64,000 nucleotides of DNA from NCBI GenBank assembly GCA_947683425.1, contig CANTUQ010000004.1, positions 36,409,001 to 36,473,000 of the forward strand, written 5' to 3'. This document shows, piece after piece, positions 44,748-55,770 of this stretch. Source of the DNA: Excoecaria cochinchinensis. Taxonomy: Eukaryota > Streptophyta > Magnoliopsida > Malpighiales > Euphorbiaceae. Below the pieces are notes generated by a model that was not told the DNA's origin, searched no databases, and worked only from the letters and a program-made list of their open reading frames with translations. A program made the position numbers and the translations under genes. Numbering within the stretch: position 1 is the first letter of the stretch; each line of letters begins with the position of its first letter.

Positions 44748-46496
44748 ATGGCGAACTCAAGATCCAATGAGAATACGACCCCCATGGACCTCGACCATGA
44801 CGACAACACCCGTGCCATATCAGGCACCTCGAGAAGGAGGGAAGCGCCCGCCAGGCCCCCCATAAGGGCCAACCTCCTTCCCGAATTTGATGATGCCGCA
44901 ATAAGGCAACCAGAGGACACCCCTATCACTGTGAGAGACATGCGCGCTATTCTCAATGACTTTACAAAAAGCATTGTCCAAACCCTCAAGAAGGGTAAGA
45001 TGCCAATCGCCTCTGAAAGAGCCCAAGAGGATTACCTCAGGGGCGAAGACTTCAGAAGAAACAGGAACAAGGGGGTCATTATTAATGAATCCCGAGTACA
45101 GGGAGCCAGGAAAAATGCAACCAGAATTCCAGGCAAGAGCGACAAGGGGAAGCAGATAGTGTCTGCAAGTAGGGCCTCTCCCTACAGCAATAGGTCTGCT
45201 ACTTTGTCCACAAGGGATGATGTGTCCTACATGTGCACCCCAAGTCGCGGCCAAACGAGAAAGCACAAGGGCGGCGAATCTACCGCCACGACCCTGAGCA
45301 AACAGAACCCGCCGAACAAGCAGGACCAGTGGTTCATGCAGAAGCTCAAGCAGTTTGGTGTCCTCGCGCCCAAAAAAGGCACGTTCGAAGGAAATACTTG
45401 TGGGAACACTGCCTCTCCCTTCTGCAGAGAGATCACCGATGCTGAGCTCCCCCCCAGGTGGCGAGATGTGGTCATGGAAAGGTACACAGGCAGAACAGAT
45501 CCTGCCACGCACTTGGCGGAGTACTTGACCAAGGTACAGGTCTATACTTATGACGAAAGAATAGCCTGTAGGATTTTTCCCACCACTTTGGGTGGGGATG
45601 CATTGACATGGTTCCATGAGCTGCCCATGGGATCCGTTACGTCCTTCAGACAGTTAAAGGAGCTGTTCACCATGAGGTTCATTGTGCAAACACGCGCGCC
45701 CAAAACGGTAAACGACCTGTGCAATCTTTACCAAAGAACCGATGAAAGTCTTCGAGACTACATCGACAGGTTTCAGGCTACCATGTCTGAAGTAAGAAAT
45801 GTCAGTGTGGAGATGGCGACTACCGCCTTACAAGGGGGCACCACTGACCGACCACTTTTCGAGTCGCTTACAACAAGACCCTCATCCAGCTTCGCTGAGC
45901 TAATGGAGAGGGCTAGGCAACACATCCAGTTGGATGATGCTCTCAGGTCCAAAAGCAGAGGAAGGACCAGCGTCCTGGACCGCTTACAATATCCGAACAA
46001 TCGCTCTAATCAAAGAGCCTCCGCCTCCGATCGGACATCTAAAGGCCAAGATGGAGCTCAAAGTTCCAGAAATGCAGGCCAAGCCAGGGGATCGGGAGGA
46101 GACCGGAATCCGCGTCCAGACGACCGGGTAGAGAGGACGTACACTCCTCTCAATGCTACCCCGACTGCGGTGTTAATGTGGATCAAGGAAAAGCACCGCA
46201 GAGTCAACTGGCCTAGAGACCTCTCCGGAAGAAGTCGGGATGCGAGGGACCCGAGTAAATATTGCGAATTCCACAGAGACGTCGGTCATTTAACCGACGA
46301 GTGCACTTCGCTAAAAAAATAAATTGAAAGGCTGATATGCCGTGGGGCCCTCAGGAGATTCACAGGCCCGGCCAGAGGGGATGAACCCTGTAGACAGCCG
46401 AAGCCTCGCAGGGACGATCCTGATTCAGACAACGATGATGAGCGCAGGAACCCCAGAAACGCCGACCCGGCCAGACCCTATGCTGGGGTCATAAAT
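44748..46496 (+). CDS. gag of the young Tat-lineage element
   Basis: It opens at MANSRSNENTTPMDL, 20 nt after the LTR. An unstructured basic N-terminal half is followed by the Retrotrans_gag domain at residues about 225-380 (DPATHLAEYLTKVQVYT, ALTWFHELPMGSV, ESLRDYIDRFQA). The knuckle is CEFHRDVGHLTDEC at about 506-519, a CX2HX4HX4C variant common in Tat. A TAA at 46320-46322 follows the knuckle after two Lys codons; the same frame continues into protease without other breaks, so this was one gag-pol frame. Confidence 0.9.
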
Positions 46497-48275
46497 GTGA
46501 TCACCGGAGGGTCGTCCTATGGAGAGGATCTCCCCAAAAAGGGGAAGGGGAAAGGCGTCTACCTCTCCCGACAGGCCGAGCAGCCTGCCTCGGTCACCAT
46601 TTCCAGCGAAGACGCACGAGACGTCCTATTTCCACATGAGGACGCCCTCGTTGTAAGAGCTCGGATAAACAATTTGAATGTAAAAAGAATCTTGGTGGAC
46701 AACGGCAGTGCTGTCAACGTCCTTACCCTCCAGGCCTACCGAGCCATGGGACTTCCGATCGGAGAGCTGAAGCCGAACGCCACTCCTCTGATCAGCCTGG
46801 GCAATGCTACCATCCCCGTGGCGGGATCTGTAGAGCTTTTTGTCGAGCTCCGCCAAGAAGCAATAGCTCATGCGTGTAAGGTAATTTTCATGGTTGTTGA
46901 CATGACATTTGCCTACAACGCCATTTTTGGCAGACCACTGCTTTTCCAGACCGGAGCTGTGACCTCCATCCGATACATGGTGATGAAGATTCCGACCACA
47001 GGAGGCGTCGCCATCTTGCGAGGTGACCAGAAAGCATCTAGGGAGGCTTATATCACCATGATAAAGCAGCAGCGAGAAGCGATGGTCGTAGAGCCAGGCC
47101 TCGAACAGCAAGAGCAGGCGGAAAGACCCAGGATGGACCCAGCAGAGGCCACAAAGGCCAGGTCGCTAGATAAAGGTAAAAATGTTCAGGTGGGGACAAG
47201 CATGGATAGAACAACTGAAGAAGCTATCATGCACGTCTTGACCATCAATCAAGCGACTTTCGCCTGGAGACCAGAGGATATCACTGGCGTGGACCCCAAA
47301 ATAATCACCCATAAGTTAAATGTGGACCCGAGCTTCCCTCCGATCCGCCAAAAGTTGAGAAGGCACGCGCCCGATCGGCGGAAGTTCATTTCAGAAGAGA
47401 TTGATAGGCTACTCAAGACCGGAACTATCCGAGAGGTAGACTACCCTGAATGGCTGGCTAATGTGGTGTTGGTCAAGAAGAAGTCTGGCAAGCTGCGAAT
47501 GTGTGTCGACTTCACCGACCTCAACAAGGCATGCCCCAAAGACAGCTATCCCTTGCCAAGTATAGACCAATTGGTAGACGCCATAGCATGCCATGCCATT
47601 TACTCTCTTCTGGACGCATATGCTGGCTACCACCAAATTCTGATGTGGCTCCTTGATCAGGAGAAAACCAGCTTCATCACAGACGACGGAACGTTCTGCT
47701 ACAGGATGATGCCGTTTGGACTGAAAAATGCTGGGGCCACATATCAACGCCTGATGAACAAAATTTTTAAAGACCAGATCGGGCAGAATGTCGAAGTGTA
47801 TGTTGACGACATGATCGTCAAGAGCCGAAGCGCCGAGGAACATCCAGCCGATCTGGCAAAAGTTTTTGACACCCTAAATAAGTTCCAGATGAAGCTCAAC
47901 CCCGAGAAGTGCGTCTTCGGGGTACCATCAGGAAAATTCTTAGGGTTCCTAGTCTCTCAACGAGGGATTGAGGCAAATCCAGAAAAAATAAAAGCCATCC
48001 TCGAGATGCAACCCCCCAGGAGCATAAAAGACGTCCAGAAGCTGAATGGAAGAATAACAGCCTTGGGACGATTCATCTCCTCTTCAGCCAAGCGCTGCAC
48101 ACCTTTTTTCAAGAAGCTAAGGAAGAGCGAAACCTTTGTCTGGGGGGAAGACTGCCAGCAAGCCTTCGAAGAGCTAAAGGCGTTCCTCACCAACCCGCCA
48201 CTGCTCAGCCGACCGGTACCAGGTGAAAATTTATAGCTCTATTTAGCCACCTCTAAGGAAGCTGTTGCAGGTGCT
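46497..48275 (+). CDS. Protease, reverse transcriptase and first RNase H start
   Basis: Same frame as gag. The protease has ILVDNGSAVNVL (DNG where DTG/DSG is usual) near 46690 and AIFGRPLLF. Reverse transcriptase has VLVKKKSGKLRMCVDFTDLNKA, MPFGLKNAGATYQRLM and catalytic YVDD at 47799-47810. The connection domain is CVFGVPSGKFLGFLVS. A TAG at 48234-48236 falls at the start of the first RNase H (around LYLATSKEAVAGAL); the frame is open again directly after it. Confidence 0.9.
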
Positions 48276-50357
48276 TTGGTCCGAGAAGAAGATACCCAAC
48301 AGCTACCCGTGTACTACGTAAGTGAAGTACTGAGAGGTGCAGATCTGAGAAAGGGACCTGTTGAGCAGCTCATTATTGCCCTCATGATGTGTGCAAGGAA
48401 GTTGAGACCTTACTTCGAGGCGCACACAATTGTCGTCCGATCGGGTCATCCTCTAAGAAAGATACTCCAGACGCCCGATCTGGAAGGCAAAATGGTGGGA
48501 TGGGCGATTAAGCTACAGTCCTGGAATGTCAGATATGAACCCAGAAAAGCTATAAAGGCCCAAGCTTTGGCAGATTTCATTGTCGAATTTGCGGGTGAGG
48601 AACCACCAAGTCTGCCCAAGCCACAAAACTGGGAAATGACAGTGGATGGCGCAGCAAACGACACTCGAGGAGGCGTCGGCATAGTAATAAAAGGCCCTTT
48701 GGGCATCACAATAAGGTACGCCATAAAGCTTAATTTTAAAGCTTCTAATAATGTGGCAGAGTACGAGGCGCTCCTTCAAGGGCTGAGACTGCTCCATGCA
48801 ATCCGACCGGAGTCAGTAGCCATCAGGAGCGACTCCCAGCTGGTGACCAGTCAAGTTTTGGGGACTTTCGAAGCACGTGAGGCCACGATGATCCAGTACC
48901 TGGCCAAAGTCAAGACTGCTTTCGCAAAACTGGAAGAGGCTGGATCGGAGTGGGTGCTACAGAAAGTCCCGATAGACCAAACTGCAGAAGCCGATCGGCT
49001 AGCTAAGTTGTCTGCTTCCGCACAAAGTGTCATAGAAGAAAACATTGCCGTTGTAGACCAGACTTCCTCCTCCCTAGACGAGCCGGAGATGATGGAGATC
49101 GACCAAGAGAACAAAACCTGGATGAGCCCAATTATGCAGTTCCTTCAAACAGGACGACTGCCCGAGGACAAAGACGAAGCTCGAAAGGTATCTCGAAAAT
49201 CTCTCAATTACTCCATCATTAACGGTGAATTGTACAAAAAAGCTTTCAGTCACCCTTGGCTAAAGTGCGTGTCGGAGGAAGAGGGGGACTACATCCTCAG
49301 AGAGCTCCATGAAGGCATATACGGTGCGCATGAGGCAAGCAGAGCCATGGCGAGAAAGGCCCTTCAGACGGGATATTACTGGCCTAGCATGCTCAAGGAT
49401 GCCCAGGAGAAAGTGAGGATATGCCCGCAATGCCAAATTCATGGCAGGATTATAAGGCAGCATGGAGCAGACCAGCAGCCGATCGGAATTGCATGGCCAT
49501 TCGACCAATGGGGGATGGACATCTTGGGACCTTTTCCCCAAGGCAAAAAGCAGATGAAGTTCCTCATAGTGGCAGTAGACCACTTCTCCAAGTGGATTGA
49601 GGCTGAGCCGGTAGCCACCATCACAGCCGAGAGGGTCAAGAGCTTTACATGGAAGAACATCATCTGCAGGTATGGCTTACCCAATGTCTTTATTGCAGAT
49701 AATGGCAAGCAGTTCGACAGCTCCATTTTCAGGAACTTTTGCCAAGGCTTGAACATCAAACTAAAGTTCACATCTGTCGCTCATCCCCAAAGCAACGGAA
49801 TGACTGAGGTCTCCAATCGGACCATCTTGGAGGGATTGAAGAAGCGACTGGGTCAAGCCAAAGGCAACTGGACTGAAGAACTGCAGAGTGTCCTGTGGAC
49901 ATATAGAACGTCCCCCAGGACAGGCACTCATCAGACGCCATTTTCTCTTGTTTACGGCTCCGAAGCAATGATTCCTGTGGAGGTCGGCCTCCCTTCTTAC
50001 CGATCGGCTCTCTACTCCGAGCGGACGAACACTCAAGAGAGATGCCAAGACTTAGATCTCATCGAAGAAAAGAGGGAGGACGCCTACGCCAGGATCGCTG
50101 CCTATAAACAAAGAGTGGCCAGATACCACAATGCTAAAGTAAGGTCTAGAACCTTCAATGTAGGCGATCTGGTACTCAGAAAGGCAAAACTAGGCTCGGG
50201 AAACGCCGGAGTGGGAAAGCTAATGCCAAATTGGGAAGGGCCCTATGAGGTATCTAAAGTCCTAAGCCCGAGCACTTATAGGCTCCGAACTATTGAAGGG
50301 CGAGAGGTCCCCAGAAGCTGGAATGTTGAAGTACTCAAGAAGTACCATGTCTTGTAA
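48276..50357 (+). CDS. Two RNase H domains and integrase
   Basis: 693 codons without a stop. The rest of the gypsy-type RNase H comes first (YYVSEVLRGADLRKGP, ALADFIVEF). A second RNase H of the plant/archaeal type follows: WEMTVDGAANDTRGGVGIV, NNVAEYEALLQGL, AIRSDSQLV. Integrase: HEGIYGAHEASR... CPQCQIHG finger, GMDILGPF, IADNGKQF and TEVSNRTILEGL with the D, D, E triad, and a C-terminal WEGPYEVSKVL module. The gene ends at TAA 50355-50357, followed by AATAAA at 50386-50391. Confidence 0.92.
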   Translation: MVREEDTQQLPVYYVSEVLRGADLRKGPVEQLIIALMMCARKLRPYFEAHTIVVRSGHPLRKILQTPDLEGKMVGWAIKLQSWNVRYEPRKAIKAQALADFIVEFAGEEPPSLPKPQNWEMTVDGAANDTRGGVGIVIKGPLGITIRYAIKLNFKASNNVAEYEALLQGLRLLHAIRPESVAIRSDSQLVTSQVLGTFEAREATMIQYLAKVKTAFAKLEEAGSEWVLQKVPIDQTAEADRLAKLSASAQSVIEENIAVVDQTSSSLDEPEMMEIDQENKTWMSPIMQFLQTGRLPEDKDEARKVSRKSLNYSIINGELYKKAFSHPWLKCVSEEEGDYILRELHEGIYGAHEASRAMARKALQTGYYWPSMLKDAQEKVRICPQCQIHGRIIRQHGADQQPIGIAWPFDQWGMDILGPFPQGKKQMKFLIVAVDHFSKWIEAEPVATITAERVKSFTWKNIICRYGLPNVFIADNGKQFDSSIFRNFCQGLNIKLKFTSVAHPQSNGMTEVSNRTILEGLKKRLGQAKGNWTEELQSVLWTYRTSPRTGTHQTPFSLVYGSEAMIPVEVGLPSYRSALYSERTNTQERCQDLDLIEEKREDAYARIAAYKQRVARYHNAKVRSRTFNVGDLVLRKAKLGSGNAGVGKLMPNWEGPYEVSKVLSPSTYRLRTIEGREVPRSWNVEVLKKYHVL

Positions 50358-50987
50358 TGTATCAGAACCTGGCAATTGCCTGATTAATAAAAAGGTTCCT
50401 TCTTTCATATTCGTTCAATTAATGCACAGTTTAGCGTTCTACGATTAGGCTTGATGCCCGTCTCAAGCTACAAAAGCGAATCTGACGTGATGGAGGATCT
50501 TACCTCCCCGAGTATTATCCCTATTATAGAGGATCTAACCTCTCTCGCTCGGTTATGCAATCGTTATGCAATATTACGAGTATTCTCGGCTATGCAATAC
50601 TCATGCAGCTCTACGAGTATCACTCAACTCGATTTCGCAATAACTATGCGATCCTACGAGTATCATATAGCTCAGCTATGCAACCCTTATGCAGCTTTAT
50701 GAGTATCCCTTAGCAAAACAATCTAAAAAAGACAGACTGACCCGATCGGTCACTTAGCTTCGACACTATTCGAATTCAGGAAGTACTTGTGAAATTTAAT
50801 GCAAATTTTAATTACGAGTTTTAATTAGCTCGATCATATTGCAAATTTTAGTACAAACTTATGTATATATTGATTTGCAAAATTAGGCAATCTTATTAAT
50901 ACAAAATACCTCCAATATACAATTTGTAAAGAATTGTTACAAAGATAGGAAACAAAGAAAAAAGTAAAGCTGATCTAAATTCCTAAG
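50358..50987. other. Spacer between the two convergent genes
   Basis: 630 bp. It starts with AATAAA (50386-50391) in sense orientation. Then come imperfect repeats of about 37-43 bp, each ending in a TACGAG-type block (50530-50706), and an AT-rich part in which both transcripts could end. No gene. Confidence 0.6.
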
Positions 50988-53527
50988 CTAACTATCTATA
51001 TTTACAACCTCCACTTCGCCAGGAGGCTCAACGACCTGTTCAACGATCGGATCGGCCGTGGCTTGAGAAGGGTCGGCAGCTAACGGTACAGATACTGCCC
51101 CCCCTTCAGAGATAGGTCCAGTGGAAGAAGGCGCCACTGGCTCAGCTTCAGGTGCAGGAGGAACCTCCGTTTCGGCTTCAGGTGTTGAAGACGGCACAGG
51201 CCCCGCTTCAGATGGAACCTCTTGAGTAGTCAGCAGAAGTGAGGGACCTTCTCCAGAAGTTCTCTCGATGACTTCCCCCTCGGGAGCGCCTTCGTCGTCG
51301 TCACTGCTTGGAGGAGCAGGCAATGAGGCCGGGTCATCCATCCATGACAGATCCACCCCGGGGAAGCGCTGCCCAGCTTCATGAACTAGCCGAGACAACA
51401 GCCCCACCTGGGTGTCTGCCAACTCATCGATCAGGCGCTCCTTTTGGTTGGCAAGCTCCATTTCAAGAATCTTCGTATAGGAAGCCTCGTTCTCTGCTGC
51501 CGACGTCTTCAAGGACTCCACCTCTGTCTTCAACCTGGCGTTCTCAGCAACCAACTCTCTGCATTCAGCATCCAGTCGGCTTGCATCTGCCTCGAACCGC
51601 CTCAGTTGTCCACACTCTGCGGATAGGCGGGCATTTTTGCCCTTCAGCCTGTCGGCCTCGCCCTGCCGAGCTTTCAGCTCCTGAGCACTCTGGTGAGCCT
51701 CCTTCCTCAAGGCTACTGTCTCCGACTGAGAAGCAGCATATCGCTCCTCCAGCTTGGCCACCTCAGCTCGAAGGTCGGAGGCCTCTTTCTTAGCTGTTTC
51801 ACAGCGTGTGTTCGCCTCCGCCTTAGCTGCAGCGCCCGACTCGGCCCTTCCTTTCCACAGACCGGCCATCATGTGCAGCCGCTGTACCCTCCTGGCAGCC
51901 TACACAAAATCAAGAATAACTTCATCAGACACAGAGGTGTAAATTAACACCAGAAGCAAAATGACGAGTCCTTACGTCTATCAGCTGCTGATTGATGGCC
52001 TGAGCTTTTCTGTTGAGTTGGCTAGCCTCCCTGGCGCCCCGATGATCTTCATCCCGGAGAAGACCACGGCAAATGAAGTTGGCCACTTGACCCACTGACC
52101 ATTCATCGCCAAAGTTTTCCCTCAAAATGTCCTTCATGAGAGCCGGCCGCCGATCGATAGATCGTCGTGGAGATTCGCCACGTTGAACGGCCTTGCCTCT
52201 GGCGGCAATCAGTGCGTCGGTCTCGGCTATCATCTCAGCAACCTTCTTTCTAGCCGCTTCATCGGCTCTTTTCCTTTTAGCAGCCTCCTCCACCTCTCGG
52301 ATGGCGGGACCGATCGGCTGATCGTCTTCATCTGACTCATCCCGAAGAGTGTGGCGCTTTCGACGCACCGGCTGAGGAAAGGCCTCCCTTCGAAGCACAA
52401 TATTTGGCCCGACTGCAGTAGAGGAAGGTGCCGCAGACGTAGTCGTGGCAGCAGGGGGTACCGATGAGATCGGGACGGCCGCAATGGCAGGAGTCATTGC
52501 GGAGGCGCCAACGGCCCCACTAGAAGCACCAGCAGCTGCCCGAGAAGATTGCAGCTCCGACGCGGGCACAAGCTTCCTTTTTTTCCTCTGCTCTTGAGCC
52601 CTCCGCTCGGCCTCACGTTTTTGCTTGATCTTTTCGCCGAGCTGCTTGGATGCATCACTCCCACCAGCCATCTCAGCTGCACAACAAAAAATAAGCGAGA
52701 TAAGTTTTTTCGTACACAAATCCTCTTTATAAAACATTAATAATGTGCAATGAATGATCTGATGCACGATGATTGGGTTTTTTTTGATCCTAACGCTCAC
52801 GTTCTACGTCCTCAGTCTCCTGAAAATTGGGCGAGCCGAGCAGTGTCCGCAAAAGGAATTTGGACTCATAAGGCCCTTTATTCCTGCTGACGGCGGCCAT
52901 CAGTTTCTGTATGTCATTTTCGTAGAATTCCTGACCGGCGGCTAAGTCCCTCAAGGTCTCGACCCTGGCCGATCGGGTTAGGCGCACCCCAAACCCGCCT
53001 TTCCTCCCCATCAAGAAATACCGTTCTCTGTACCCTTTCATGGAGGTGGGGATGAACATCAACTTCCTCTTTGGGCGGCTTGTAAAGAAATACTCTGTGC
53101 CGTCGCTTCGACCCGAAATATAGAAAAAGTGGGTGAAAAGCTCCAAGGTCGGCGCCACCACTTCAATTTGGCATAGGATTTTGAAGCACGCCACCGATCT
53201 CCAGCCATTCGGATGTAATTGGTTGGGGGCGAGACCATACCCCCTCATCACCGCCGTCTCAAAGCCGCCCAATGGGAACCTCAGGCCCGCATCAAGGCTC
53301 CACAGGTGGCAGACGAACCACTCTCCGCCATCTTGACCAAAGGGCCCTTCTGTCACCGCCATTGACTCAGGGCAGGCCAACACCTTTATCTCATCAGAAA
53401 GGCCATATTTGGAGGGAATTTCGGCCACCTCCTCAGCGGTCAGGCGAGAATGCAGTGCGACGGCTGGTTTATTCTCATACCACTCCAAAAAACTTGTGTC
53501 TAACACCTCAGCACTACTGGAGGCCAT
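50988..53527 (-). CDS. Antisense spliced gene, 779 aa, Transposase_28-like
   Basis: Three exons on the minus strand: 53527-52801, 52676-51976 and 51899-50988 (727, 701 and 912 nt; 780 codons with stop). Intron 1 (52800-52677, 124 bp) is GTGAGC...TTGTGCAG and splits a codon; intron 2 (51975-51900, 76 bp) is GTAAGG...TGTGTAG between codons. All junctions keep frame. Residues about 80-210 (YGLAPNQLHPNGWR, CFKILC) resemble the plant 'putative gypsy type transposon' domain (Transposase_28, PF04195). Exon 2 has basic patches (KKRKL, RRKRH). Exon 3 has a long coiled coil (about residues 490-650) and an acidic Pro/Glu-rich tail. Extra ORFs, some antisense, are known in Tat-group elements; function unknown. 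No stop interrupts it. Confidence 0.82.
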
Positions 53528-53648
53528 CTTCAACAAAAAATATGAAAGGAAAAGTGCAACTCTCTTTTTTCTAAATGAGACGGGTATGGAAAGAAAGCAA
53601 AGGACGAAAACCACGAAGAAAGCAAAGAAGGGGAAAAAAGTTACTTAC
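53528..53648 (-). other. Probable 5'UTR intron of the antisense gene
   Basis: On the minus strand, CAA|GTAAGTAAC at 53648 and TTTTTTGTTGAAG ending at 53528, just before the ATG. 121 bp, T-rich, normal plant intron borders. If it is not spliced, an upstream in-frame ATG at 53614 would add 29 unlikely residues. Confidence 0.6.
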
Positions 53649-53780
53649 TTGACAGAATGAACTCAAGGAATTCGAAGAAACAAGAAGATGTTTGCAGAAA
53701 TCTGAGATTCAAGAAGGAATTTTGACAGAGCTTCGCTAGGGATTTCGAAAATAAAAGAAGAAATACTCTGCAAAGTTCCC

Positions 53781-53790
53781 TATTTATAGA
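53781..53790 (-). promoter_or_regulatory. TATA box of the antisense gene
   Basis: Minus-strand TCTATAAATA, about 135 nt before the proposed 5'UTR intron and 255 nt before the ATG. It gives the antisense gene a promoter separate from the LTRs. Confidence 0.6.
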
Positions 53791-54059
53791 CTGAAGCTTC
53801 TCGAAAACGCCAAGCAACGCGCCATTCAGCAAGCGCCACGTGTCAAAGGACATTATGTCTCTGCGAAGAACGAAGCGTCGCCCTCGGTACGCTCACCGCA
53901 TTAAAGGAGAACAGCTGTCTCAGCAGGCGCGTCGCTTCAGAAAAAGCACCCTTCAAATTCAAAAAGCGCGCCAGTACGCGTCTTCGGATCGGGAATCTCC
54001 ATAACTAATTCCATCCGAACGGATCAACAAAGGCAATTCTGTGCCCGATCGGACCTGTT

Positions 54060-54072
54060 GAGGGGGGACAAG
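54060..54072 (+). other. Polypurine tract of the young Tat-lineage element
   Basis: GAGGGGGGACAAG directly before TGATAACAC at 54073. Confidence 0.88.
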
Positions 54073-54539
54073 TGATAACACAGCAAATATCATTTGCCTT
54101 AAGGCCCATTCAGCCGGCCCACTTAACTGGCAGGGCTCAAAGCCCATCAGCTAAAGGTATCAGACACGAGCTCCTAGGCAGCGATCATGACCGATCGGCT
54201 GATGTGACCGCCAGTCCCATCAGCCGCCTGACACAAGGCAGCACCCATGCCTATCACCTGCTCCATGTCATGTCGCCGAATACCTACTCTGACAGCCAGT
54301 AATCATCCCCCAGGCACTCGAGTGTCCCTCAACTATCTCATATAAATAGTCCAGCCAACGATGGCACCAGGTATTGAATCCACATCATTATCTCTCTAAA
54401 GCACATTCTCTCTCTAAGCTACTAACTTAAGCTTCGGAGTGCTTACGCCTGGTCCGACCGGGCTCTTCTTACTGCAGGGTTATCTCATCCGATCGAAATG
54501 ACCTCTCTCCTACAGATAAAGACATTCTTGGATTTATCA
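54073..54539 (+). repeat. 3' LTR of the young Tat-lineage element
   Basis: 467 bp with four differences from 44261-44727 (at AGGCAGC, CCACATC and GATCGAAATG). TATA box at 54341-54349. Confidence 0.95.
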
Positions 54540-54544
54540 ATAAT

Positions 54545-54680
<136 letters not shown>

Positions 54681-55379
54681 AAAAGAATAAGAGGACTGTC
54701 GACAAACAAATAAAAAAGGGTAAAATCACAAAAATAAGATTAAGAGGAAAACCACACGAGAATCAAATAAATAACTAAACAACAATGTCAACAGTAACGA
54801 GCAACAAATAACAATATTAATAGCAATAAATAATAAGTGAAAATAAAACAAGAATGGGTCCAAAGTGTTTACCCTCAGAATTTATAGGTCGGAAAATAGG
54901 ATGCCTTGATCCATTCTCCTTGTCGAAATTTATGATAATAAACACGAAAATGTTTGGGAAAAATCCTAGTTTTGACAATAAAAAATTCAAGAAAATATTT
55001 TTGGTGGGATGATTAAGCAAAGAAAATTAATTTTTCTTGCTCAAATCAAACCAAGGATGAGATATTCTTTTTGAGAAGAAATGAAATTGAAGGGTGAAAA
55101 ATGTTTAATGATTTTTTGAAGAAGTTCTCGGCTGCCCTAAAAACTTGAGAGAAAAAAGCCTTTTTTCCTTTGAAAAAATATGCAGCTCCCCTTGAAATGA
55201 ATCCCAAAAACCCTATTTGATTTTCTGTATTTGTCCCAAAATAGGAAAAAACAAGGGCTCTTTTAATTCCCTTGTTGAAAAATAACATAAAAACATGAAA
55301 CCCATTTTTACAGCCTGAAAAATTGACCAAGAAATCAGGTGAAAACAACAGCGCGAGAAGGGGCAGGGGCAGGCACGGG
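54681..55379 (-). other. Ogre/Tat-like LTR sequence, no gene
   Basis: AT-rich part of the LTR between the microsatellite and the GC-rich repeat. I see no gene or promoter that I can support. Confidence 0.5.
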
Positions 55380-55770
55380 GCTACCTGCGGGTATGCCCGC
55401 AGGTCACCCTGGGCGACATGCACTTGGGGGGAGTGCATTGCCTAGGGGTGTGTGTCGTCCAAGGCGACGTGCGGCCTTGTGAGCGCGCGAGGGGCAGGGC
55501 GCGCGTAGCCCCTTGTGAGGTGCACCCCCGCGGGCACTCGAGGGGCAGCGCGTGTGTCACCCCTGGCGACGTACGCCCCCCGCGAGCGCGCGTCGCCCCT
55601 GGCGACATGTCCCCATGCGGGCGCTGGGTGCACGTCGCCCCTGGTGACATGCGCCCATGTGGGCGCATGTCGCTAGGCGGGCGCATGCCGCGCCTGTAGG
55701 CGCATGTCACCCGTGGGCGCACGATGTGCCTGCGGGCGCACGCGGCTCCCACGGGGGTGCGGCCCGGACG
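55380..55770. repeat. GC-rich degenerate minisatellite
   Basis: About 390 bp of diverged short units built on GTCGCCCCTGGCGACATG and TGTGGGCGCATGT, themselves partly palindromic. It lies between strongly AT-rich sequences. Frames on both strands are open for up to 133 codons because the repeat lacks stops; they are not genes. Confidence 0.75.

Larger units (their letters stand above)
44261..54539 (+). mobile_element. Young Tat-lineage Ty3/gypsy element with an antisense gene
   Basis: Two 467-bp LTRs (TGATAACACAG to GATTTATCA) enclose gag-pol on the plus strand (44748-50357) and, from 50988 to 53790, a spliced gene on the minus strand. ATAAT flanks both sides (44256-44260, 54540-54544), although in an AAT repeat this is weak evidence. 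The LTRs differ at four positions, about 0.9%. The element is GC-richer than its surroundings. Dual RNase H supports the Tat group, perhaps Retand- or Grande-like. Confidence 0.92.

Noticed and set aside
44820..45617. 265-codon minus-strand frame opposite gag
   Set aside because: A shadow of the sense gag in GC-rich sequence; no domain, intron or promoter, unlike the true antisense gene further right.
48446..50048. Several 85-110 codon minus-strand frames opposite RNase H and integrase
   Set aside because: Shadows of the sense coding frame.
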